26,346 bases of DNA, taken from contig CAJTKX010000008.1 of assembly GCA_910577055.1 (NCBI GenBank), positions 6,680 through 33,025 on the forward strand, in the 5' to 3' direction. The notes below the pieces were generated by a model. It searched no databases and was not told the DNA's origin. It saw only the letters and a program-made list of their open reading frames with translations. The translations under genes and the position numbers were made by a program. This DNA comes from an uncultured Christensenella sp. (lineage in GTDB: Bacteria > Bacillota > Clostridia > Christensenellales > Borkfalkiaceae). Below, in pieces: positions 7,417-14,403 of the stretch; position 1 is the first letter of the stretch, and the number at the start of each line of letters is the position of its first letter.

Positions 7417-8591
7417 TGAATACAAATTTTGTTATATGTCGTAACGAGGTACTTATCGAGGGGGTCAACGTAGGCCAGTTCGAGAGTTTCGAGTACGAAC
7501 AGAATAGCCGTACACTTGGAAGCTCCGGAGTGCTCGTCCTGCCGCTTTACGCCATCGGGGCGACAGGTGACACTTCCGGAGTAGCGGCTACTCGTGTGCG
7601 AAAAGAATTCGTTACGTCGCATGACAAGAATATTGCAGGCCTTATCAAGCCATGCGCTTACGTGGAGGTGTGGTGTTGGTACGATACATGGGACCCGAAG
7701 AAAGACGGGGTGGTTAGCCAAAATAAAGAGAAAATGTTTTCCGGCTTTATTACCACCGTCGAGGAGGGGTACCCGGCACGTATACACATACAGGACAACG
7801 CATTTATCTTACGGTTCGGTGCTACCTCTACGGTATTCAACGGGGAGTACACCGTGCAGGACGTAGTCGAAAAGGTTATCCCGGTAGCGCAGGAAGCGTT
7901 CGACAAAGAACGTGAGAGTTACGACCTTACATACTCGATTCCGAGGCTGACGTATACCACGGAGAAACAAAACGTACAGGCGTTTACTACACTGATTCAA
8001 TTCGCTAATTTCGGGGACCAATCGCCGTTTAACATCATCCGTCGGATAATGCAGGCGAATTGTCTTTACGGAGGTGTGGACGAAGACTTCAACGTATTCG
8101 TCGGGTCCGGCGTAGAGAAAAGTAACCGACCGCTGTTTGAACTGAGTACCGCGGTAAATGTAATTGAACGACACATCGTTCCGGTAGATGGGCGATTCGT
8201 CGATTACGACGTTAAGATAGTAGGCATCCTTGAAAACGGGCGGAAATATACGGCGACCGCTGGATTGTCTACATCAAAGTCCGTTCAGAAAAAAAGCGAA
8301 CTCGAGAAAAAATACGCGCAGAGTTTCAAAGCGTATTCTCCGCTAAAGACCGTAAAAGAGCTTAACGCGTTCGCCGACACGATGCTCGCAAACCTCAGAG
8401 GTACGCGTAACAAGGGGCGAATTACCTGCTTGCTGTACCCGAGAATGCGGGTCATGGATTGGGTAACGTATACAGATACGGTATTCGAGAATCTTTCGAG
8501 TGGTTTGTACGTACTTGGGTATCGCTTCATCGCCAACTCGTCGGGCTATTTCCAGCACTTGGAAGTGTCCGACCAAGTATTTATGCTATGA
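7416..8591 (+). CDS. Baseplate hub protein (gpD / Mu gp44 / T4 gp27-like)
   Basis: A 391-residue protein in the position of the tail hub, which connects the tube to the central spike. It is beta-rich throughout. Notable segments are an N-terminal VLIEGVNVGQFESFEYE strand pair, a middle part YTVQDVVEKVIP and FNIIRRIMQANCLYGG, typical of hub proteins that build two related domains, and a C-terminal FIANSSGYFQHLEVSDQVF. The gene overlaps its neighbours at both ends (TAATG and ATGA), indicating translational coupling with the gp43-like and spike genes. Assigned from order and fold character rather than a clear signature. Confidence 0.65.
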   Translation: MNTNFVICRNEVLIEGVNVGQFESFEYEQNSRTLGSSGVLVLPLYAIGATGDTSGVAATRVRKEFVTSHDKNIAGLIKPCAYVEVWCWYDTWDPKKDGVVSQNKEKMFSGFITTVEEGYPARIHIQDNAFILRFGATSTVFNGEYTVQDVVEKVIPVAQEAFDKERESYDLTYSIPRLTYTTEKQNVQAFTTLIQFANFGDQSPFNIIRRIMQANCLYGGVDEDFNVFVGSGVEKSNRPLFELSTAVNVIERHIVPVDGRFVDYDVKIVGILENGRKYTATAGLSTSKSVQKKSELEKKYAQSFKAYSPLKTVKELNAFADTMLANLRGTRNKGRITCLLYPRMRVMDWVTYTDTVFENLSSGLYVLGYRFIANSSGYFQHLEVSDQVFML

Positions 8592-9379
8592 TAGGGCAAG
8601 ATGACATAACGAGAGCCGGAGAGGAGTTCGGGGATGCGGTGGCAGCAGAGTTGCAGAAATTGCGGCTTGTCAGCGTAAACGTCGAAAGTGTCGACGAGGA
8701 GAACGGAGTAGCGCTGTGTACTCTTTTCGACGATTCAGAGCCGCTGCCGGTCCCGCTCAAAACGTTGAACATCGGTTCAGCGAACCTCACTATCGTTCCA
8801 AACCCCGGGTCGACGGCCGTAGTCGGGTTAATTGACGGCAGCGGTACAACTCCGTTATTTGTGTCGGTCCCCGAGATTGACAAGGTAAGCCTTGTTCGCG
8901 GCAAGACCTCTTTCGTTTGGTCCGTCAAGCCAGCAACCCGCGACGACGACGGTAACCCCGAGGAGGAGGACGAGCCGGAGGACGAAATAACGTTTACGCT
9001 CGACACGATAACGGCGCATCTTATTAAAGATGAAGCGACGCTGACAATCGGTGACAAAGTGTCGATGTCTGCTACTGCGGAGGAAGTGAACATCGACGCA
9101 GACGGCTCGACGGTTACGATGAAAAAGGACCTTATCGAGTTTAACGGCGGTTCGCTCGGTCCGTTGGTCGACATTGGTAAGCTAACGCAACGACTGAACA
9201 AGCTGCAAAGTGAAGTCGACATGATAAACACGAACATCATGTCACATACGCACACCGTGACTGGGTCGAGTGCTACCGGTGGCCCCGTCACGGGCAACAC
9301 GGCATCGACTACGTACACAAAAGCGAATATATCGACGTTCAAGGACGACGACTATAAAAACGATAAGATTACACAATAA
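8588..9379 (+). CDS. Baseplate central spike protein (gpV / Mu gp45-like)
   Basis: A 263-residue spike that pierces the outer membrane. The start is ATG 8588, overlapping the hub stop as ATGA. The N-terminal ~90 residues form an OB-fold-like region (LVSVNVESVDEENGVALCTLF, then LTIVPNPGSTAVVGLIDG). An acidic linker follows (DDDGNPEEEDEPEDE). Then comes a repetitive beta segment (TLTIGDKVSMSATAEEVNID, then STVTMKKDLIEFNG), typical of a beta-helical trimer. Near the end is the metal-binding spike-tip motif H220-T-H222 within SHTHTVTG, which in Mu and P2 spikes coordinates iron. Confidence is high because the motif, order and size agree. Confidence 0.85.
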   Translation: MIGQDDITRAGEEFGDAVAAELQKLRLVSVNVESVDEENGVALCTLFDDSEPLPVPLKTLNIGSANLTIVPNPGSTAVVGLIDGSGTTPLFVSVPEIDKVSLVRGKTSFVWSVKPATRDDDGNPEEEDEPEDEITFTLDTITAHLIKDEATLTIGDKVSMSATAEEVNIDADGSTVTMKKDLIEFNGGSLGPLVDIGKLTQRLNKLQSEVDMINTNIMSHTHTVTGSSATGGPVTGNTASTTYTKANISTFKDDDYKNDKITQ

Positions 9380-9807
9380 TGAAAATCGAAGTCCGACGAG
9401 ACACGTTCATGCTTGACTGCACGATAGGCAAAATGTTTATCGATGGTCAGTACGTGTGCGACACCCTAGAGGACAAAGTCCGTATCGGCGAGAAAATATA
9501 CGGTCTGACCGCGATTCCCACCGGAGAGTACAAGGTACGCATGGACGTTGTTTCTCCGAAATTCAAAGACCGCACGTGGGCAAAGCCTTTTGGCGGGAAA
9601 TTGCCCCGCCTTGTGGACGTGCCGAATTTTGACGGTGTGCTTATTCACGTTGGAAACACGGCACTCGACACGCTGGGGTGTATACTCGTCGGCACGCGGA
9701 CTGGGAAAAGCCGCTTAGCGTACAGCTCGGTAGCGTTTAACAAGGTCATGTCTATCCTAACGAAAGCAGTTGGTGACATCACGATTAAAGTAACGAACAA
9801 CGGATGA
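9379..9807 (+). CDS. DUF5675-like protein, possible peptidoglycan-active tail component
   Basis: A 142-residue protein inserted between the spike and the wedge genes. The pattern resembles DUF5675: an N-terminal MLDCTIGKMFIDGQYVCDTLED segment, IPTGEYKV, then IHVGNTALDTLGCILVG with His90 and Cys101. The late His and Gly-Cys arrangement recalls L,D-transpeptidase-type catalytic cores, so action on the cell wall is plausible but not shown. Its place inside the baseplate operon suggests it is a virion component or is co-produced with one. It overlaps both neighbours (ATG at 9379 shares a base with the previous stop; ATGA with the next gene). Confidence 0.6.
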   Translation: MKIEVRRDTFMLDCTIGKMFIDGQYVCDTLEDKVRIGEKIYGLTAIPTGEYKVRMDVVSPKFKDRTWAKPFGGKLPRLVDVPNFDGVLIHVGNTALDTLGCILVGTRTGKSRLAYSSVAFNKVMSILTKAVGDITIKVTNNG

Positions 9808-10106
9808 ACGGGATAATCTTTGATTTTGAGAGCCACGACATACCTATTTTGGGTGGTTCATTCGTCGAGACGGAGGTTAGCAGTCAGACGTGCGCGCTAA
9901 TAGCGATATCACAGGTATGTCGAATATCTGACGCATCGCTGGGCGAATCACTGATGCAGAAAATCGAGAATACCCGGCCGGCGTTCGCAAACAAACAAAT
10001 TGCTAAGGCTATTCGAGCCGTCGAAAACGACGGGGGGAAGAACGTAAGAATCTTCTTGGACGGTATCGAGCAGTTACAATTCTACGCAGAGTATGGCGAC
10101 TTATAA
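9804..10106 (+). CDS. Putative baseplate wedge protein (Mu gp46 / gp25-like)
   Basis: A 100-residue protein. The spacing of features (an I.FD start, SSQTCALIAISQVCRISDASLGESL, then IAKAIRAVENDGGKNVRIFLDGI) resembles the small gp25/gp46-type wedge proteins: a Q followed by a hydrophobic helix, then a G, then a DG and a closing strand. It also sits ahead of the gp47-like gene as in Mu. The match is by eye only, and the hallmark C-terminal gp25 residues are not obvious. Start ATG 9804 overlaps the previous stop (ATGA). Confidence 0.5.
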   Translation: MNGIIFDFESHDIPILGGSFVETEVSSQTCALIAISQVCRISDASLGESLMQKIENTRPAFANKQIAKAIRAVENDGGKNVRIFLDGIEQLQFYAEYGDL

Positions 10107-10443
10107 AATTGATAGGGATACAACGGCTCTCGACGTAGCGTTTAACGTATCCGGGTCATTGTCCGGGCTGCCGGAGACGCTCGCACAAATCAAACCCACA
10201 GGTCTGCAACACGGTTTTAACGACTTGCCCGATTTGTGGGGCGACACGTCGGACATCGGCCAAACGTGGACGCCGGACATTGACGGCGTTACGCTCGAAC
10301 TCGACGTGCGTAAGATTAACCAAAACGGCGAATCGCCGTTGAACGAAACGGCGGCTACCAAAGCCCCGTTCACTACTGACAAAACATGTTTGGCGGCCGC
10401 CGAAACGTGGGGGTCTAACTTCGTAAAACAGATGGCACAATGA
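10093..10443 (+). CDS. LysM/gpX-like small tail protein
   Basis: A 116-residue protein whose N terminus (DRDTTALDVAFNVSGSLSGL, then PETLAQI) has the LysM-type pattern of tail protein X and similar baseplate proteins: a T..DVA helix, a G-S turn, then a second helix. The segment TGLQHGFNDLPDLWGD follows. No family beyond that was recognised for the rest, which is polar and ends in a short helix. The gene overlaps the previous one by 14 bases and the next as ATGA, so it is clearly part of the baseplate operon. It could bind peptidoglycan or serve as a structural adaptor at the hub. Confidence 0.5.
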   Translation: MATYKIDRDTTALDVAFNVSGSLSGLPETLAQIKPTGLQHGFNDLPDLWGDTSDIGQTWTPDIDGVTLELDVRKINQNGESPLNETAATKAPFTTDKTCLAAAETWGSNFVKQMAQ

Positions 10444-11240
10444 ATGCAATCGACACTATTATTAATGCGCTTAAATCGGCGCTCCCGTCTCTGAGCCTTT
10501 CGGCGGGAACAATTGAACGGAAGATGATAGACGTGTTCGGCTCTGTTGCCGATACGTACCGTCGCGATTTGTCTGACACTAAAAACGCCATAGACAGGGC
10601 TCTTGCGGAACAGCGAATCACGACACGCGACTATTACCGACGACGCGCCGTTGATTTCCAAATCGACGACGAGCTAAAATACGACCCGGTCACGTTCTTA
10701 CCTTATTACGAAAAGGTGGACGACGAGAAACGAATCATCAAGCAGGCGTACATTATCGGTGAGTTCCCGAACTACACTATCATCGTGAACACGGTAGACA
10801 AAAGTACGGGCATGCTTCGCGCGCTTACTGAGCAGGAGCTCGCGTCGTTCACGACATATTTCTCGGCGTTTCTCCCGCTGGGTCTCGAACTTACGGCCAT
10901 CACGACGCCCCCGGCTTCCATAACTGACCCGGGCATTACGCTGTACGTAAACACAGGTACGGACGCGACGAAAGTCGCAGACAACGTGAACAAGGCTCTG
11001 CGTGCTCACGAACAGACGCTGCGTAAAACGAACACCGTTACACGTTCCGAGATTGAGGGCGTAATGCGGTCGGTGCCCGGCGTTGTCGCGGTTGGTTGGG
11101 TCAACCCTACGGCGTTTGAGACACACCCCGACGGGTCCGAAACTACAACATCCGACGTCAAAGGCGTGTTCCCGCTCGAAACAGGTGCGTTCGTGTTCGG
11201 TACCGAAATAACGGTTGACAGGATTAAAACTTTGTCGTAA
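10440..11240 (+). CDS. Baseplate wedge protein J-like (Mu gp47)
   Basis: A 266-residue baseplate J family candidate that would form the wedge around the hub. The first ~100 residues are helical with many charged residues (ERKMIDVFGSVADTYRRDLS). The C-terminal part has gpJ hallmarks: LTEQELASFTTYFSAFLPLGLELTAI, the domain TLYVNTGTDATKVADNVNKAL, and the SEIEGVMRSVPGVVAVGWVN motif, where J proteins carry a [LI]...[VI].GV..V segment. It is shorter than Mu gp47 (about 380 residues). Start ATG 10440 (ATGA overlap); the stop overlaps the next ATG (TAATG). Confidence 0.65.
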   Translation: MNAIDTIINALKSALPSLSLSAGTIERKMIDVFGSVADTYRRDLSDTKNAIDRALAEQRITTRDYYRRRAVDFQIDDELKYDPVTFLPYYEKVDDEKRIIKQAYIIGEFPNYTIIVNTVDKSTGMLRALTEQELASFTTYFSAFLPLGLELTAITTPPASITDPGITLYVNTGTDATKVADNVNKALRAHEQTLRKTNTVTRSEIEGVMRSVPGVVAVGWVNPTAFETHPDGSETTTSDVKGVFPLETGAFVFGTEITVDRIKTLS

Positions 11241-11704
11241 TGTTCAAGTACATTTTTTTGCACAAACTTGTAGCGATGTACTTGCGCGAGTTTAGCGTGA
11301 ATGCTAAGGCTGAACCGTCCAACATGTATAAGTTTATGCTTGCGTGTTGCACACCCTTCTTAGACAAAACGCTGTGGTTTGCGAGACTTCGTGCGTTGGC
11401 TATTGCGAACAATCGCATGTCGACGTACCAAATCGTGCGGGCGTTGAAAGCTATCTTTCCGGGCTTGGGGGTATCCGGCGGTATTATCTCACCCGTTGAA
11501 CAAAACCTCAAATTCACTAACGAGACAAAACAGATATTTGCGTTCTCGGTAGCGACAGCTGGTTCACAGACGCCATATACCAAGACCGCGAACTACGAGG
11601 ACTTTACAATAGAACTGAACGGCAACAACAGGTCCGAGGTAGAAGCAATCATACCTCTGTTGTTCCCGTTTTGGATTCAGCTGGATTACGATATTATAGA
11701 CTGA
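11240..11704 (+). CDS. Tail protein I-like (Mu gp48 position)
   Basis: A 154-residue protein between the J-like wedge and the fibre, the position of gpI or gp48, which docks tail fibres to the baseplate wedge. It contains a helical N-terminal part (LREFSVNAKAEPSNMYKFML), a middle LRALAIANNRMSTYQIVRAL, and a C-terminal beta part (YEDFTIELNGNNRSEVEAII, then LLFPFWIQL). No signature was recognised, so the assignment follows gene order and size. It starts at ATG 11240, sharing one base with the previous stop. Confidence 0.45.
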   Translation: MFKYIFLHKLVAMYLREFSVNAKAEPSNMYKFMLACCTPFLDKTLWFARLRALAIANNRMSTYQIVRALKAIFPGLGVSGGIISPVEQNLKFTNETKQIFAFSVATAGSQTPYTKTANYEDFTIELNGNNRSEVEAIIPLLFPFWIQLDYDIID

Positions 11705-11705
11705 T

Positions 11706-12755
11706 ATGGCTGCATTTGACACTAAAACGTCTGCATTGACGCTGAACAATGACGTGCCGGAAGTGACGCGTCCGTTCCAAATTTCAGATTTGGAGAATTT
11801 GTACAACCTGCTCTATACGTGTGTCGCGTCAAATTACGACATCCTTAACAGAAACGGGTTCGACGAACCGGCGATTATCGCGGGTGGCGAGGTAATCGAA
11901 AACGAATCGTCGATTACCGTCGGTCCGGTGGTATTCTCGTTTCGCGGTAAAATCTTCGTCAACGCGACGACTATCGAGGTAAGTATGGGTTCGTCTTACG
12001 GTCTGTGCCTTGTCGAGCAGAATACCGACAACCGGGTATTCGGCGACGGTGTAACCCGCCCGTTCGCTTCAGTCGGTCTCGTGGTAGCGGCCCCCGAGGG
12101 CTCCGAAGCACCTGCCGGGCTGGCTAGGCGTCTCGGCTATCCGTACCCATCGCAGATGAAAATATGGAAATCCAATGCGTGGTACAATAAGGAGGTCCCG
12201 GGAGGTTCGCTTATGCCCAACACAGTTCCCGGGTCGGTGCTCGTCGACAAGTCGGTGCCCGAATCGAAGTTACAAAAAGGAACGCAAACCGGGGCATCGT
12301 GGATTGACGGTTTGATACCGTGTTCGGTATCAAAAGACGTTTCCATTCAAAACTGGGGGGATTCCTTGGCATTGTCGGATATACTATTTGGCCCCAATCC
12401 TCCCACAGGTCCAAACCAGCCGAGTAATTGGACTACCGACGTTATCAAAATAATCGGTTCGATATCTGACCAAACGTTTTTCTTTTCCACAAGGTATACC
12501 GAGGACGATGCGATTGTTGGTGGTTTACCAAATATCGTTCCGGTGTTATTTCAAATATCCGGCAGGTCGTTAAACACACGTAAAAAAATACGCATTTCGT
12601 CTGAACTTACGACACTGCAAAACGACGTCTATACGTATATAGAAATACCGGATGACGTGCCGTACACAAACGATTGTATTGTTTCCGTTCTACTCGTACG
12701 TATAAGCGCCGTTGAATACGTTCCGGCGTCTTATGTAATAAATACCGCACCTTAA
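11706..12755 (+). CDS. Putative tail fibre / receptor-binding protein
   Basis: A 349-residue protein at the end of the baseplate block, where Mu places its fibre (gp49). The N-terminal ~60 residues probably attach to the baseplate (DTKTSALTLNNDVPEVTRPF, then QISDLENLYNLLY). Residues 60-140 look beta-rich, with SITVGPVVFSFRGKIFVN. The rest is Ser/Thr/Asn-rich, low in helix and ends in a compact beta part. It probably decides host range by binding a surface glycan or outer membrane protein. No separate fibre chaperone follows. No diversity-generating retroelement (reverse transcriptase, template repeat) is present in this window, so targeted hypervariation is not indicated. Confidence 0.6.
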   Translation: MAAFDTKTSALTLNNDVPEVTRPFQISDLENLYNLLYTCVASNYDILNRNGFDEPAIIAGGEVIENESSITVGPVVFSFRGKIFVNATTIEVSMGSSYGLCLVEQNTDNRVFGDGVTRPFASVGLVVAAPEGSEAPAGLARRLGYPYPSQMKIWKSNAWYNKEVPGGSLMPNTVPGSVLVDKSVPESKLQKGTQTGASWIDGLIPCSVSKDVSIQNWGDSLALSDILFGPNPPTGPNQPSNWTTDVIKIIGSISDQTFFFSTRYTEDDAIVGGLPNIVPVLFQISGRSLNTRKKIRISSELTTLQNDVYTYIEIPDDVPYTNDCIVSVLLVRISAVEYVPASYVINTAP

Positions 12756-12756
12756 C

Positions 12757-13227
12757 ATGAAACCCATCTTTGTTTACCCAAAACTCCGCCCGCTGTTCGG
12801 ACGGTTCACAGGGATAACGCTTCTCTGTTTCGTAATCGTGTTCCAAAATTACGACTACGTACGCAAGGCGTGGTACAAACCGACGTTGACAGACCGTTTC
12901 AAGCGGCACGAGACGTGGCACGTGTGGCAGCAGCTATGTCTCGCCGCGCTCGGCATCATCCTCGCCCCCACGGGTCTGCTGCTCGGCATACCTTGGTGGG
13001 TGTGTCTCGCCGTTCCGGTCGTTCTGCCGTTCGCGCTGTACGTGTTGTGCTGGTTCGTTGAAATACTGTTACCGCCGTACAGCCGGGCATATCATGACAT
13101 TTGTTTCGAGGGTGAAGCCCGATACCACGAGTATGACAAAAACCCTAGGTATGTTCCGTTTTCGTTCCTGCGATTCATACTTAACAGGGATTGGTCGAAA
13201 CTTGGTCGCGACAAATATTTACGTTAA
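12757..13227 (+). CDS. Membrane protein with HExxH metallopeptidase motif
   Basis: A 156-residue protein, last gene of the virion operon. It has hydrophobic segments at about 18-30, 60-78 and 80-105. Residues 51-55 read HETWH, an exact HExxH zinc metallopeptidase motif, in the context RHETWHVWQQ. A second conserved-looking acidic/His segment follows at 112-126 (YHDICFEGEARYHEYD), which could supply the third zinc ligand (Glu). Small membrane HExxH proteins of this shape occur in Bacteroidetes and their phages; the function is not known to me. The location suggests a role in lysis or in envelope modification. Start ATG 12757, one base after the previous stop. Confidence 0.65.
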   Translation: MKPIFVYPKLRPLFGRFTGITLLCFVIVFQNYDYVRKAWYKPTLTDRFKRHETWHVWQQLCLAALGIILAPTGLLLGIPWWVCLAVPVVLPFALYVLCWFVEILLPPYSRAYHDICFEGEARYHEYDKNPRYVPFSFLRFILNRDWSKLGRDKYLR

Positions 13228-13233
13228 TAAATG

Positions 13234-13265
13234 AAACGCCGTGCAGTAGCTACTGCACGGCGTTT
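13234..13265. terminator. Bidirectional terminator, 32-base perfect palindrome
   Basis: Two 16-base arms (13234-13249 and 13250-13265) are exact reverse complements with a GC-rich core and AAA/TTT edges. It lies six bases after the plus-strand operon and three bases after the candidate 28-aa minus-strand ORF, so it can end transcription from both sides. Confidence 0.85.
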
Positions 13266-13268
13266 CTG

Positions 13269-13355
13269 CTATTCATCGAATAGCTTGTCCATAAGCCATA
13301 GGCACATACAAAACATACCCAGCACGCACACAACAAGAATAATAATAATAATAAT
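13269..13355 (-). CDS. Candidate 28-residue membrane peptide (ATT start)
   Basis: Read on the minus strand, an open frame begins three bases after the stop of the 109-aa gene with a run of ATT codons. It codes a strongly hydrophobic stretch (IIIIIILVVCVLGMFCMCLWLM) followed by DKLFDE and a stop three bases before the shared terminator. The composition is that of a single-pass membrane peptide with a charged tail. The weakness is the start: it would need ATT, GTG or a late ATG. It may be nothing more than low-complexity sequence, but it fills the space to the terminator exactly. Confidence 0.3.
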   Translation of the reverse strand: MIIIIILVVCVLGMFCMCLWLMDKLFDE

Positions 13356-13358
13356 GTT

Positions 13359-13688
13359 TTATACGGCTAATAACTTATGGATTTCTTTGTAGAGGTTACC
13401 CCACGAAAAAGTGTTCTTCACTCGTTCGTCGACGTCCCCGGTCTCGTTGTACGTTTTCAACTCGGACCATATAGGCACTATTTTCTTCACTTCGATTCGC
13501 CGTCCCTCCGGCTCGTCGATGTTCTTGTAGTACACGATGGCGTTTACGTGCAACTGGAGGTAATAGTATTGCGTGCCGAGACGCACTGTATTCTCGAACG
13601 TGTCTTCAAAGCGTCCATGCGATTCTTTAGCCGCACGGTACACTTTTTGTGCGAAGAACTCATAATCGTTTTCAGTTACTTTATACAT
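13359..13688 (-). CDS. Hypothetical protein in promoter-driven cassette
   Basis: A 109-residue protein starting MYKVTENDYEFF. The start is ATG 13688; a longer version would need TTG. The sequence is mixed alpha/beta with many Tyr and charged residues (RLGTQYYYLQLHVNAIVYYKN, ending NLYKEIHKLLAV), and it has no signal peptide or membrane segment. No family was recognised. It starts two bases after the stop of the secreted 197-residue protein and ends next to the terminator, so the two are almost certainly co-transcribed from the promoter at 14310-14340. Confidence 0.7.
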   Translation of the reverse strand: MYKVTENDYEFFAQKVYRAAKESHGRFEDTFENTVRLGTQYYYLQLHVNAIVYYKNIDEPEGRRIEVKKIVPIWSELKTYNETGDVDERVKNTFSWGNLYKEIHKLLAV

Positions 13689-13690
13689 AG

Positions 13691-14284
13691 TCAATTCCAA
13701 TATTGTTTTGCGTAATCGTCGACTTCGTTAAGGGAGTACACGCCCGTGTTAAGCACACTATCGCGGAACCGTTCCGCCGCACCCTTGTCGTCCTTGTTCT
13801 TCTCGGTGTAGGCGTTCATGTTGCGTAAAAAGGTGTGCTTCAGCCATACAACCTGCTGGTCCATTAATGTCACGTCGTAGCTGTACCGCAGCTCCGTGCG
13901 CAATTTATCCACGTCGGACAATTTGACGTTGTACTTATTGCTGTTAATCCCGACGAAAATTTTATCGACCGGGTCGTAGATGTTAAGGCCCATTTTAGTG
14001 GTCCGCTCAATAACGGTGTCAAGGTCTGCATCGTTCGACGCCGCGGCTAAGCTATTGCAGATAGCCCGGAACTGGTATTCGTACTGCGTCCCATACGAAC
14101 CCATTTCATGCCGCACGCAAAGCAACATCAAATAGGTTTGTCGATACTCGAAACAACTTGTTTCGGTAAGTTCGTTCGCTTCAACGCGTTTCGCTCGGAT
14201 TTCCGTCGAAGCCGCTTTAATCCCGAACGACAACGCCACTACCGCCATCAAGGCAAGGATAAATACTCTCAGAATCTTTTCCAT
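13691..14284 (-). CDS. Secreted protein with signal peptide, function unknown
   Basis: A 197-residue protein whose N terminus is a signal peptide: positively charged start (MEKILR), hydrophobic core (VFILALMAVVALSFGI) and a small-residue cleavage region near KAAS, about residue 24-25. No lipobox cysteine follows. The mature part is helical and charged, with Cys at about 44, 56 and 76. No family was recognised. ATG 14284 lies about 20 bases downstream of a textbook Bacteroides promoter. Its own promoter and terminal position suggest a periplasmic accessory factor such as exclusion, lysis timing or lysogenic conversion. Which of these applies cannot be told from sequence. Confidence 0.75.
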   Translation of the reverse strand: MEKILRVFILALMAVVALSFGIKAASTEIRAKRVEANELTETSCFEYRQTYLMLLCVRHEMGSYGTQYEYQFRAICNSLAAASNDADLDTVIERTTKMGLNIYDPVDKIFVGINSNKYNVKLSDVDKLRTELRYSYDVTLMDQQVVWLKHTFLRNMNAYTEKNKDDKGAAERFRDSVLNTGVYSLNEVDDYAKQYWN

Positions 14285-14309
14285 TTTTATAGATTTTAAT
14301 TGTGTATTG

Positions 14310-14340
14310 CAAAAATACTTCTTTTTCTTAAATCCGCAAA
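14310..14340 (-). promoter_or_regulatory. Bacteroides-type promoter (-33 TTTG, -7 TAnnTTTG)
   Basis: On the minus strand TTTG (14337-14340) is followed after exactly 19 bases by TATTTTTG (14310-14317), which matches the published Bacteroides -33/-7 consensus. Transcription would begin near 14300, giving a short leader before ATG 14284. A weak 7-bp hairpin (14330-14336 with 14352-14358) overlaps its upstream edge. Confidence 0.8.
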
Positions 14341-14403
14341 TAAATCGCTATCGGATTTTCTTATAGGTCCCAAATTTAACATAATATAGGGCCCGACAAT
14401 CAG

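Noticed and set aside
11706..12755. Diversity-generating retroelement target in the fibre gene
   Set aside because: No reverse transcriptase, no template repeat and no A-biased variable copy were seen in the window.
14330..14358. 7-bp inverted repeat as terminator of the helicase gene
   Set aside because: The stem is short and AT-rich with a 15-base loop, has no T-run on the transcribed strand, and overlaps the -33 element of the promoter.
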